Positions 1 to 7,083 of a stretch of 15,883 nucleotides of DNA are shown here, piece by piece. The stretch's first letter is position 1; every line of letters begins with the position of its first letter. Made by a program: the position numbers and the translations under genes. Source of the stretch: Euryarchaeota archaeon UBA251 (GTDB taxonomy: Archaea > Thermoplasmatota > Poseidoniia > Poseidoniales > Thalassarchaeaceae); the NCBI GenBank assembly GCA_002497905.1, contig DAFJ01000011.1:12673-28555 (forward strand). The letters run 5' to 3'. The notes under the pieces are model-generated. The model did not search any database, had not been told where the DNA came from, and saw nothing but the letters and a program-made list of their open reading frames with translations.

Positions 1-137
1 GTCTCAAAAGCAGATTTACCCCAATCATAGAATGCGAATCCTCTTTCCACATTCCGCTTTTCTTTCTGCACTGAATTTTCGGACAAAGTAGCAACTCCTT
101 CTCGGCAAATCTATCGCGCGCCATATCACCATTGTGC

Positions 138-202
138 TTTATCACATTGGAATCCGTTCATCGGATTGAAGGACTTGACTGGGGGAAGATAGGATGAGGG
201 GG
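138..202 (+). promoter_or_regulatory. Possible promoter and ribosome site of the phosphodiesterase-like gene
   Basis: A TATA-like TTTATC lies at 138-143. A perfect 6-base inverted repeat with a 5-base loop (AATCCG at 151-156, CGGATT at 162-167) follows. A purine-rich GAGGGGG at 196-202 sits 7 bases before the ATG at 210 and serves as a good Shine-Dalgarno site. An in-frame stop at 195-197 fixes the start codon. The TATA and hairpin assignments are weak; the ribosome site is more convincing. Nothing else was recognised in bases 1-137. Confidence 0.3.
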
Positions 203-209
203 CGGCACC

Positions 210-1343
210 ATGAGTAACGAATGGACCCAGCCCCGGCAGAATTCGATTGAGGCCATTGCCCATGCAATGACAGTGGCTGACGGGGCAGAATATGACATCC
301 GTATGTCGATTGATGGAGAACTCATACTACATCATAACGCCCGTATCGAGCGCAGTGAGAAAGACGAGCATTACGAGGGGCTACGCCCCTATGTCGAACA
401 GAATCACTCCGATGATTTACGGAACGCAGGATTCGATTTATTCTCGGACATGATCGAAGATTCTAGAGTACGTTCAGCTTGGATAGAAGGCAACGCCTTC
501 TCATGTATCGAGATTAAGCGTCCGCATCCAAAGTCGAAACTTGCAGGAGGGTATCTCCCATCCGAAAAGAGAGTAGATTGGATTGTTCGTATGATGCAGC
601 GTGTTAGTGAGATTATGGAAACGGAACCTGCACCTGAGCGCACCGCTGTCTTTTACTGCTTTGACCCTGCAACAATGCGAGCAAGTCAGAAGGCAGATGT
701 CAATATCCCTGCAGCGCCGATTAACCCGTTTATTCCACCTTGGGGCCCTGGGCCATTACGTCGAACAATGGCCCTACCTTCGTTCGCTCGATCAACAGTA
801 CCTCGAATGATTAATCGCTGGAAAAGGGCCGGAGCACCTGTACTCCCACTCGCATCAGACCATATCCGTTCATGGTCAAAATATCTGCACCTCGGCCGTC
901 CTGTAAGCCTAAAACCCTCATCTGTGAAACGCCTTAATCGCCAACGGAAAGGATATCCAATTCACGTATGGCCAGCACCCATCGATATGGAACGGACCAT
1001 TATCGATGCAGGAATGACAGCAGTCAGTGACGAGATGGACCCCACTATCCTACAGACGAGTAGGGGTGAGACCCGCTGGATGAAGCCAGGAACGAAACCT
1101 CTGAGCCCAGAACTCTGGGCACGGATGGCAGACCCGTCAGAGGATAGCGAATTACTCCTTGCAGAAGCAAAAGAATACCCCACATGGTCCGGCCTCGACA
1201 TGTCAGAACGGCGAGAGCATCTGAGCCATCTCGCTAGTATCCTTCAATGTGATCCGTTCGCAATAGATGAGGGAGCGCCTCCTTGGGAAATGCCTCGATT
1301 TATCGGACACCGTGGAGCCGGGAAAAGCCACAAAGAGGGCTGA
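210..1343 (+). CDS. Glycerophosphodiester phosphodiesterase-like protein, apparently circularly permuted
   Basis: Predicted hydrolase of glycerophosphodiesters, giving glycerol phosphate plus an alcohol, with a TIM-barrel fold of the GDPD family. The N-terminus begins directly at the family's second element: a QNS version of the ENT motif at residues 10-12, E27-x-D29 in the strand followed by SIDGELILHH (the family's T-K-D-G...H-D), catalytic-type H42 and an ERS after it. E101-I-K103 fits the E-x-K strand, FYCFDP (148-153) fits the SFDP strand, and the segment 251-281 with VWP, AGMTAVSDEMDP fits the last strand. The HRG motif that should open the protein is absent there and appears instead as GHRGAGKS at 366-373, five residues before the end, after an extra segment of about 80 residues. 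An in-frame stop at 195 rules out a longer N-terminus. No signal peptide or membrane segment, so probably cytosolic. Family fairly sure; permutation and activity inferred. Confidence 0.8.
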   Translation: MSNEWTQPRQNSIEAIAHAMTVADGAEYDIRMSIDGELILHHNARIERSEKDEHYEGLRPYVEQNHSDDLRNAGFDLFSDMIEDSRVRSAWIEGNAFSCIEIKRPHPKSKLAGGYLPSEKRVDWIVRMMQRVSEIMETEPAPERTAVFYCFDPATMRASQKADVNIPAAPINPFIPPWGPGPLRRTMALPSFARSTVPRMINRWKRAGAPVLPLASDHIRSWSKYLHLGRPVSLKPSSVKRLNRQRKGYPIHVWPAPIDMERTIIDAGMTAVSDEMDPTILQTSRGETRWMKPGTKPLSPELWARMADPSEDSELLLAEAKEYPTWSGLDMSERREHLSHLASILQCDPFAIDEGAPPWEMPRFIGHRGAGKSHKEG

Positions 1344-2510
1344 TTAGACACGGCGAACAGTGCGATCTTTTGCGATATACTTCGGCCGGTAAATTGGCAC
1401 ACCCTTACCCCCGCGGGAGTTTCGCTCATCGACAATCTGAGCCGTGATACCGATTACGCGAGCCCAACCAAAGAAAGTCGTGTAGTAAGATGGTTTCATG
1501 AAACCTGCATTGTAGAGAAGAGTGCCTGAGACAAGGTCAACGTTAGCGTTCGGATTACTAATGCGTTTATTTTCACCAAGAACCCGAGGGACAACCTCAC
1601 GCAGAGTACGCACTGTGGAGAACAATGGGTCGTCAGGACAGACCTCTTCGCCGATGGACATCTGGACAGTAGCACGTGGGTCCTCCGCACGAAGGACAGC
1701 GTGACCGAATCCAAAGATGGGGCGCTTTGCAGCAAGTTCTGCTCTGACGAAGGCCTCAACCTCATTAGAATCCGAAGTCCCCACCTTCTGAACGAATTCG
1801 AGGCAGGACTGATTAGCTCGCCCATGGAGAGGACCGCTGAGAGCATTCATCGCAGAAGCGATGGAGGAGAAAAGTGAGGCGCGCCCAGAGGCGACGGCCT
1901 TTCCGGCAAAGGTGGACAAGTTACCTCCGCCGTGGTCCATATGAAGAACAAGGAATGACTTCAAGACACGCTCCGCGCGGTGGGCATCATCGCTTTCCAT
2001 ACCAAGCATCGAAACGAAATTTCCAACCATGCCCAAAGATGGATTCGAAGGACGGGCAATATCGCCGCGGCCACCTCGCTTCATGAAAAGGCGAGCCATG
2101 AGTTCAGGCATCCAAGCAATGAGGTTCATCCCATCCTCAAGGATATCATCGTCAGCCTCGGCACGACCAAGTGCCATAATACCGATACTAAGCCAATCCA
2201 TCGGATGTCCTTGCCCCTCACCAATAGATTCGAATAAATCGAGAGCGCCTTCGGGGATTACACTACGTGATGCGAGATTTTGCTTCATCGCTGCAGACTC
2301 CTCAGCAGTAGGAAGTGACTTGTTGAACAATAGGTGAACGATGTCCTCGGGGTCGAAATCCGCAAGATCGGAAATCGGATAACCCGCGTAATGAACACCA
2401 TCAACTGGGTCGACAAAGGAAGTTCCACAGGTTCCGACGGGGATTCCACGAAGCCCAGTATCGAGATGTGATGGAAGCACCTCAAACAATGACTTCTCAT
2501 CCTCAGACAT
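1344..2510 (-). CDS. gltA: Citrate synthase, eukaryotic/mitochondrial-like type
   Basis: Condenses acetyl-CoA and oxaloacetate to citrate, the entry step of the TCA cycle, in the cytosol. With the start at 2510 it has 388 residues. Catalytic residues are in place: H193 in MDHGGGN, H229 in LSGPLHGRANQ, H270 in FGHAVLR, D325 in NANVDLVSG, and substrate arginines R279 (DPR), R351 and R375 (YRPK). The forms DHxGGN, GPLHGxANQ and GHAVLRxxDPR are those of the pig mitochondrial enzyme, not of the usual bacterial/archaeal kind (GHRVYK). The open frame continues to 2648 but the extra 46 residues are unconserved in character, overlap the divergent neighbour's start, and the ATG at 2510 has GAGG nine bases upstream (2520-2523). 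Its stop codon directly abuts the stop of the convergent phosphodiesterase gene. Related enzymes (2-methylcitrate synthase) cannot be fully excluded. Confidence 0.9.
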   Translation of the reverse strand: MSEDEKSLFEVLPSHLDTGLRGIPVGTCGTSFVDPVDGVHYAGYPISDLADFDPEDIVHLLFNKSLPTAEESAAMKQNLASRSVIPEGALDLFESIGEGQGHPMDWLSIGIMALGRAEADDDILEDGMNLIAWMPELMARLFMKRGGRGDIARPSNPSLGMVGNFVSMLGMESDDAHRAERVLKSFLVLHMDHGGGNLSTFAGKAVASGRASLFSSIASAMNALSGPLHGRANQSCLEFVQKVGTSDSNEVEAFVRAELAAKRPIFGFGHAVLRAEDPRATVQMSIGEEVCPDDPLFSTVRTLREVVPRVLGENKRISNPNANVDLVSGTLLYNAGFMKPSYYTTFFGWARVIGITAQIVDERNSRGGKGVPIYRPKYIAKDRTVRRV

Positions 2511-2623
2511 GGTTACTGGCCTCGTGTGGAAATGTAACCGGTCAATTTCTGACTTGAACCCTTTGCATGTTTTTTCTGATTTAGAATCGCAGGGTTCAAC
2601 CCTGAATATGATTCCCGAGCAAC
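2511..2623. promoter_or_regulatory. Divergent promoter region between citrate synthase and YkgJ-like gene
   Basis: This 113-base gap must carry both promoters. On the minus strand GAGG (2520-2523) precedes the citrate synthase start by nine bases. GGTTAC (2511-2516) and GTAACC (2534-2539) form a 6-base inverted repeat touching that start codon, which could be an operator or a leader hairpin, or chance. A T-run at 2570-2575 and TTTAGA near 2579-2584 are AT-rich spots where a TATA element could lie, but no clear one stands out. Confidence 0.3.
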
Positions 2624-3082
2624 ATGGCGAGACGTCATATCCAGCCATGGTGGAAAGATGGAATTCTCTTCACATGTCTCCCAAACTGTGGACGATGCTG
2701 TGATGAGCCTCATGGCTTAGTCTACCTCTCAAAGGAGGATGCACATCGAATTGCAGGGCATCATGAGATGGATACACAGGAATGGTTGGAGCGTGATGCT
2801 CGGCAAACCCATGATGGACGCTGGGTTCTGAAATCGAATGGAGACGGGATCTGTATCTACATACAAGGCGACAAAAGTTGCGACATTCACTCTGCAAAAC
2901 CGGCTCAATGCTCTGCTTTCCCATTCTGGTATGAGAATGTCCGAGACGACCCGTCATGGAGAAAGACAATCCAAATCTGCCCCGGATTAGTTCATCCAGA
3001 TGCCATTCTAATCAATGGAGAAACGATTCAAGCCCATCTTAATGCAGATGCACGTGCCGAACAAGGATTCCGAAATCTCTAA
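2624..3082 (+). CDS. YkgJ-like cysteine-cluster (putative zinc/iron-chelating) protein
   Basis: A 152-residue soluble protein with the cysteine layout of the YkgJ/UPF0153 family (putative Fe-S or zinc chelators, no firmly known reaction). The N-terminal signature is FTCLPNCGRCC with C18, C22, C25 and C26, and the distal ligands are C77 (GIC), C86 (SCDIH), C96 (QCSAFP) and C119 (ICPG). Eight cysteines, typical size, and the PxxCxxFPF-like segment KPAQCSAFPFW all agree with the family. The first spacing (CxxxCxxCC) is one residue longer than the common CxxCxxCC form. The start at 2624 places the signature near residue 18 as usual. It is transcribed divergently from citrate synthase and its TAA directly abuts the stop codon of the convergent AAA+ gene. 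Role unknown; metal binding is inferred from the cysteines. Confidence 0.8.
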   Translation: MARRHIQPWWKDGILFTCLPNCGRCCDEPHGLVYLSKEDAHRIAGHHEMDTQEWLERDARQTHDGRWVLKSNGDGICIYIQGDKSCDIHSAKPAQCSAFPFWYENVRDDPSWRKTIQICPGLVHPDAILINGETIQAHLNADARAEQGFRNL

Positions 3083-4759
3083 TCAAACTGGGACCTTGAC
3101 CTTACGCTTCCTCAGAACCGCAGTACCATACTTTTGACGGGCTTCTTCGAGATGAGGCACCTGTCCAGAAACCGGTTGGAGTATTGGATACTTCACCTCA
3201 ACCTCAATGACGCCGGGATCGAAGGGAGAAATCGGACCTAAATCAGTACCCAACGGTGTTTCAGAAATGGCTTCTAACTGACCCTCTAGAGCAAGTAACC
3301 GATCAGTAAGGCCCACGATATCAGCCGGTGTGGAATCAACCATTCTCGATTGGATAATCTCAAGTTCACGTTCAATCTCATGAAGTGCAAAGCGACGGCG
3401 ATGTAACTCGCTCTCGGCATCAGAGAAGCGTTCGTCGATGCGCGCCGAAATGACTGGTGCAACCGTCTGGGGACCTCGCTCGCCCTCGGGCTGAGGTGAA
3501 GGAATAAGACGGCCACTTGGAAGCTCAAACTCAGCAGGAGACCAGCCATCGGAGAGGGGTTTCACCTCAACTTCTCCTGTGACCTCAACATCAACACCCC
3601 GAGGAAGTACATCATCGAGGACTGTCTGAACGAGACGCTCTCCAATCACCTCAGGGTTCCAATCAGGACGGGCTTCTGAACGAGCAGCAATCGGACGCCC
3701 ATCGAGTAAAATCATGATATCCTTCTCATCCATTGGAATTGAGCCCGAATCAATTGAGGCTAGGACTATGTCGAGCGCATGGGCTGAACCTCCCCAAGTA
3801 TTTGCATGTTCGACAATTGCAACCAGTATTCGTTCGTCTACAGCTGCACCTCTAGAGACACAACGACGACGAAGATGAGCAACCAAAGTTGCAGCACTGG
3901 GTGAACTGAGTCGGCCGATGGCAGCTCCCGTCAAAGAGCGACGCATAGCACTGGTTGGAAGAGCCTCAAAGGCATCGATTGAAGCAACGGTACAAACCAC
4001 TTGAACGCCATGATCGAGAGCGATATGGACTAGACGACCTAATGCATCATCGAGGCCGCGTTCGATAAGCGCATCTGCATCATCAATGAGAATTGCCCCC
4101 GCATCACGGAACGCTTCTTCTGCCCCTACAGGCACATCCGTAACCTCACGACCGCGAATCAGATGTACGTTAAGATGAGGTAACACGTTCTGTAAACTGT
4201 TAGCTAGAGCGGAGATAAAGTGACTCTTTCCAGTTCCACCCTCACCGACAACTAGGAACGGACTAAGACGTCTTCCCGGTTCCTCCATGATGAGGTCGGC
4301 TCCCCTCGCAACGGCATGATTCTCAGGAGAGGTATGCCAACGAGACCAAGTCCGATCAGGATGAGGAACATGGACAGGGGGCCACTTCGGGATGACGACG
4401 TCCATGGCGCCGTCGATTCTCTTCATTGGATGACTCACATCCAAACCTCGTTGCTCTTCGAGTACCTCTCTCCACATTAGACGCCCAGGGATGTGAACTG
4501 AAGCAGGGTCATCGATTGCCTTACTCCTAAGCCGACGAATACCATCGAGGATTGGATCATCACCCTCTGTGAATAGTCGATTTTCCGCAGCCTTGGGGTC
4601 GGAACGACCGAGTAGGTCATCGACCGTTGCAAGGCCTCTCGGACCGGTGTCACGGCGGATATAGTGATGCAGACTAGGAGTCCTAGGCAATGACTCCTCT
4701 TCCTCTTCCCCTAACCGATGCTTGGCAGACCGAAGTGCATCAGATAATCGACGTTTCAT
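3083..4759 (-). CDS. DnaA-like AAA+ ATPase with C-terminal coiled coil
   Basis: A 558-residue protein with one AAA+ module at about 140-340 arranged as in the DnaA/IstB-type ATPases: an N-box-like ENHAVARGADLI followed by a proline-leading strand, Walker A GEGGTGKS (172-179), Walker B AILIDDAD (222-229), a sensor-1-like strand VVCTVASID (254-262), and arginine-finger candidates R273/R274. The lid follows (285-336); where DnaA has an arginine in sensor 2 this protein has GGSAHAL (323-329). The first 140 residues are charged and unassigned. After the ATPase come an acidic/proline-rich stretch, a heptad-like helix at about 446-500 and a basic tail (KRKVKV). No HTH or DnaA DNA-binding domain was recognised, so DNA binding is not supported. 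Its ATG overlaps the upstream TGA (ATGA) and GGAGAG (4766-4771) precedes it by six bases, indicating translational coupling to the DUF835 gene. Confidence 0.7.
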   Translation of the reverse strand: MKRRLSDALRSAKHRLGEEEEESLPRTPSLHHYIRRDTGPRGLATVDDLLGRSDPKAAENRLFTEGDDPILDGIRRLRSKAIDDPASVHIPGRLMWREVLEEQRGLDVSHPMKRIDGAMDVVIPKWPPVHVPHPDRTWSRWHTSPENHAVARGADLIMEEPGRRLSPFLVVGEGGTGKSHFISALANSLQNVLPHLNVHLIRGREVTDVPVGAEEAFRDAGAILIDDADALIERGLDDALGRLVHIALDHGVQVVCTVASIDAFEALPTSAMRRSLTGAAIGRLSSPSAATLVAHLRRRCVSRGAAVDERILVAIVEHANTWGGSAHALDIVLASIDSGSIPMDEKDIMILLDGRPIAARSEARPDWNPEVIGERLVQTVLDDVLPRGVDVEVTGEVEVKPLSDGWSPAEFELPSGRLIPSPQPEGERGPQTVAPVISARIDERFSDAESELHRRRFALHEIERELEIIQSRMVDSTPADIVGLTDRLLALEGQLEAISETPLGTDLGPISPFDPGVIEVEVKYPILQPVSGQVPHLEEARQKYGTAVLRKRKVKVPV

Positions 4760-6873
4760 GATGCGCTCTCCATCGTTTTGAGAATCTCAACCGCTTCGCT
4801 TGGGGATCGCTCTACCGCTGCCATGAGGCTCGTGATATCTGCACCATTCTCAACAAGGTTAGCAACTCGATCATAGAAGTCGCTAGGTAGTGACCCTACC
4901 ATCTCTGGAGCGGCCCCAAGAGATGCACGTCGAGCAGAACGGGTACGTTGGGCAACCTGCGAAAACTCGCGAGCATTCGTAGGTGCAGATATCGGGCTAG
5001 GTGCACTAGTAGATTGCTTAGCAACCGAGTGGACGATCTCGTGAAGGCGTGTAGCATTCTGATCTACACTGTTCCAGTCAGGATCCAACCGACGCGCATT
5101 TCGTACAACATCAGAACCATCTACAGGGCGATTGGAACCATCGGTTGACACCATTGGACCGATCTCACGACCAGTAGTTGGTATCGCTGGGCTAGTATCC
5201 TCACGGTCCGGCATGAGACCTATCTCTCTCCAACGATTGACTGCATCAACAAGCCCAGAACCCCTCAGAGTGAAATCCGTTGGATTACGTGAACTACGTA
5301 CGCGACCTTTCTGCTTATAATCCACGGTTGGAGTCCGTCGCCCTTTGCGCTTCTTAGATGGTTGCGGGGGGGGTAAATCTGGCCGATGCAAACCTGAGAT
5401 TTGTACAGGTTGTTCATCCTCAGGTTGTTCATCCACGACGATAGGCTCAGATTCAACAACTGATGTAAAAGGAGATGTTTCTGATTCGACAATGGGCGCC
5501 TGCGCCACTAATTCATCCGAATCATCACGGTTTGGAGAGGGAGCCGTTGCCCAATCAGGCAGTGAAAAATCCGGTTCTAAGCTCTCCTCAACATACTCTT
5601 CAACGATGTTGTCATCGTCGTTATCGAGTGTTAATTCTGGCTCTTTAGTTTCGATGATAGATGGTTCCGCAACGATGGATTCCTCTTTCCATTGTGCGAT
5701 TAGGCCTTCGATCTGTGGGCCTCCATCTGAAACAGGGACAGGGAGTTCATCAGCAACATCCAACGAACCAAAACTTGGCATCTCAGGTGCAGAAGGGGCA
5801 AGGGTATCAGATGGTTGGGGACGTTGCACTGGTTCGGTTGTCATCGCATGAATGATGAACGGATGTCCAACAAGATGACCACTACTAGACCCCCATTCAG
5901 ATGCAGTCCTCGTATCGAGTAATTTCATCTCTCGCTGGAGAAGAGCTCTCTCCTGAGGCGAAAGAGCAAGACCATCAATAGGGCAGAGAAGAAGATCATC
6001 GGATTCAGCTACTAGGTCAGAGAGATTACGAAGAAAATCATAGACTCGATCGAAACCATGCAGGCCAATTAGAAATTCGATTCCATCAAGGACAACGACT
6101 GCCCGCGGATTAGCGAAAAGAAAGTCCTCGATCCTACGCATAATGCCCTCGAGACTAGGGCCTAGGTCTCCCTCTTGAGCCGGCCTTTCAGTCAATCGAA
6201 TAGAAGAACCATTGGGGATAGAATGCTTTGAGCGCAGCCTCTCAGGAGGTAGACGACTGAAGACCATCAGAGGCCGCCCAAGGGAACCAAGGTTAGACCC
6301 TATCGATAGGACACTGTCCGGTAATTCATCGTCAACGAGCCAAGACTCACCGGGCCCAAAGAATGGGCCGTTCTCGACTACCGTTGGCATCACAACGGGT
6401 TCAAACTGAATAGGATCTTCACCCGTTCGAGAAAATGAGGATTCGATACTTGTCCATCTACTCTTCTGCCGCCCAATCGCAACGAGGTCTCGATGTCGTG
6501 AATCAGACCACCAGGGCTCCTCCTCAAGACGTTCAAGATCAGAACGTAGGAGGCGTGAATGGGGATGAGAATCCATCATTGCAGGCACGTGATTTCCAGA
6601 GTGGACTGACAACGCAGCACTTGGATCCGCAGAATAACTCAAGCATCGATCCATCGCATCTCGGCCTCCAGCCACTTCGCCATCCCCTGAGGTGTGGAGA
6701 GCCATGGCTGGCATCCCATCGATGATTCCAAGCCCACCCACGACGCCATCAAGTGATTCAATGCGGAGATGTCCATTGAATCTGGTGCGCGTCGCATCAA
6801 GCATAAGGAGAGCAAGAACGCCCGGCCCACCACGCCGACGCTCCGTGACTTCGCCCTGTGGAAACTCCGCCAT
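4756..6873 (-). CDS. DUF835 protein with PATAN/DUF4388-like N-terminus and long disordered tail
   Basis: With the ATG at 6873 this is 705 residues. Residues 187-320 match DUF835, a mostly archaeal domain of unknown biochemical role, with the hallmarks RPLMVFSRLPPERLR, VVVLDGIEFLIGLHGFDRV and LSPQERALLQREM. Residues 17-92 (FNGHLRIES, GGLGIIDGMPAMALH) have the look of a PATAN/DUF4388 sensory or interaction domain, a weaker call. From about 345 to 505 it is acidic and proline/serine-rich, then basic (SKKRKGRR, 506-513), with helical patches at 540-552 and 663-702. No membrane segment. An in-frame TTG at 6903 or GTG at 6885 would lengthen the N-terminus by up to ten residues; none of the starts has a clear ribosome site. 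The end overlaps the DnaA-like ATPase start by four bases, so the two probably work together. Function unknown; a regulatory scaffold is inferred. Confidence 0.7.
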   Translation of the reverse strand: MAEFPQGEVTERRRGGPGVLALLMLDATRTRFNGHLRIESLDGVVGGLGIIDGMPAMALHTSGDGEVAGGRDAMDRCLSYSADPSAALSVHSGNHVPAMMDSHPHSRLLRSDLERLEEEPWWSDSRHRDLVAIGRQKSRWTSIESSFSRTGEDPIQFEPVVMPTVVENGPFFGPGESWLVDDELPDSVLSIGSNLGSLGRPLMVFSRLPPERLRSKHSIPNGSSIRLTERPAQEGDLGPSLEGIMRRIEDFLFANPRAVVVLDGIEFLIGLHGFDRVYDFLRNLSDLVAESDDLLLCPIDGLALSPQERALLQREMKLLDTRTASEWGSSSGHLVGHPFIIHAMTTEPVQRPQPSDTLAPSAPEMPSFGSLDVADELPVPVSDGGPQIEGLIAQWKEESIVAEPSIIETKEPELTLDNDDDNIVEEYVEESLEPDFSLPDWATAPSPNRDDSDELVAQAPIVESETSPFTSVVESEPIVVDEQPEDEQPVQISGLHRPDLPPPQPSKKRKGRRTPTVDYKQKGRVRSSRNPTDFTLRGSGLVDAVNRWREIGLMPDREDTSPAIPTTGREIGPMVSTDGSNRPVDGSDVVRNARRLDPDWNSVDQNATRLHEIVHSVAKQSTSAPSPISAPTNAREFSQVAQRTRSARRASLGAAPEMVGSLPSDFYDRVANLVENGADITSLMAAVERSPSEAVEILKTMESAS

Positions 6874-7083
6874 TCCCAAACCCACTGCTGAATGGCCTTC
6901 CAACCCCTATTGAAACCCGCGCCCACCTCTCTGCCAAGGCAGCCGTTTCGACCGTTTTCTACGAGCGCCGGCTACGAGGATTGAAGCATATGACTTAACT
7001 CAGGACACCATGGCCGAAACTACCACTCATGATTGTGCGGAATCACCCATTGACTGAGTAGGGAATTTAAGCAGCCTTGATCG
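6874..7083. promoter_or_regulatory. Divergent intergenic region between DUF835 gene and membrane protein gene
   Basis: About 210 bases separating two divergent starts, the longest gap in the window. AATTTAAG (7064-7071) is an AT-rich TATA candidate on the plus strand and ATATGACTTAA near 6988-6998 is another AT-rich spot. I found no tRNA cloverleaf, no convincing small gene and no strong hairpin. It presumably carries both promoters. Confidence 0.3.

Noticed and set aside
1302..1340. GHRGAGKS near the C-terminus of the first gene matches a Walker A (P-loop) pattern
   Set aside because: It lies at the extreme end of the protein with no following helix or Walker B, while the rest of the protein matches GDPD and this segment fits the family's HRG strand.
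2511..2648. Longer citrate synthase reading frame adding 46 N-terminal residues
   Set aside because: The extension is cysteine-rich and not citrate synthase-like, crosses the divergent neighbour's start, and the ATG at 2510 has its own ribosome site.
3083..4759. The AAA+ protein as a replication initiator
   Set aside because: Only the ATPase core resembles DnaA; no DNA-binding domain was recognised, no repeat-rich origin region is visible, and archaea use Orc1/Cdc6.
5345..5851. Serine-rich 168-residue open frame on the plus strand
   Set aside because: It is antisense to the low-complexity acidic tail of the DUF835 gene; its composition is just the complement of that region and no ribosome site or domain is seen.
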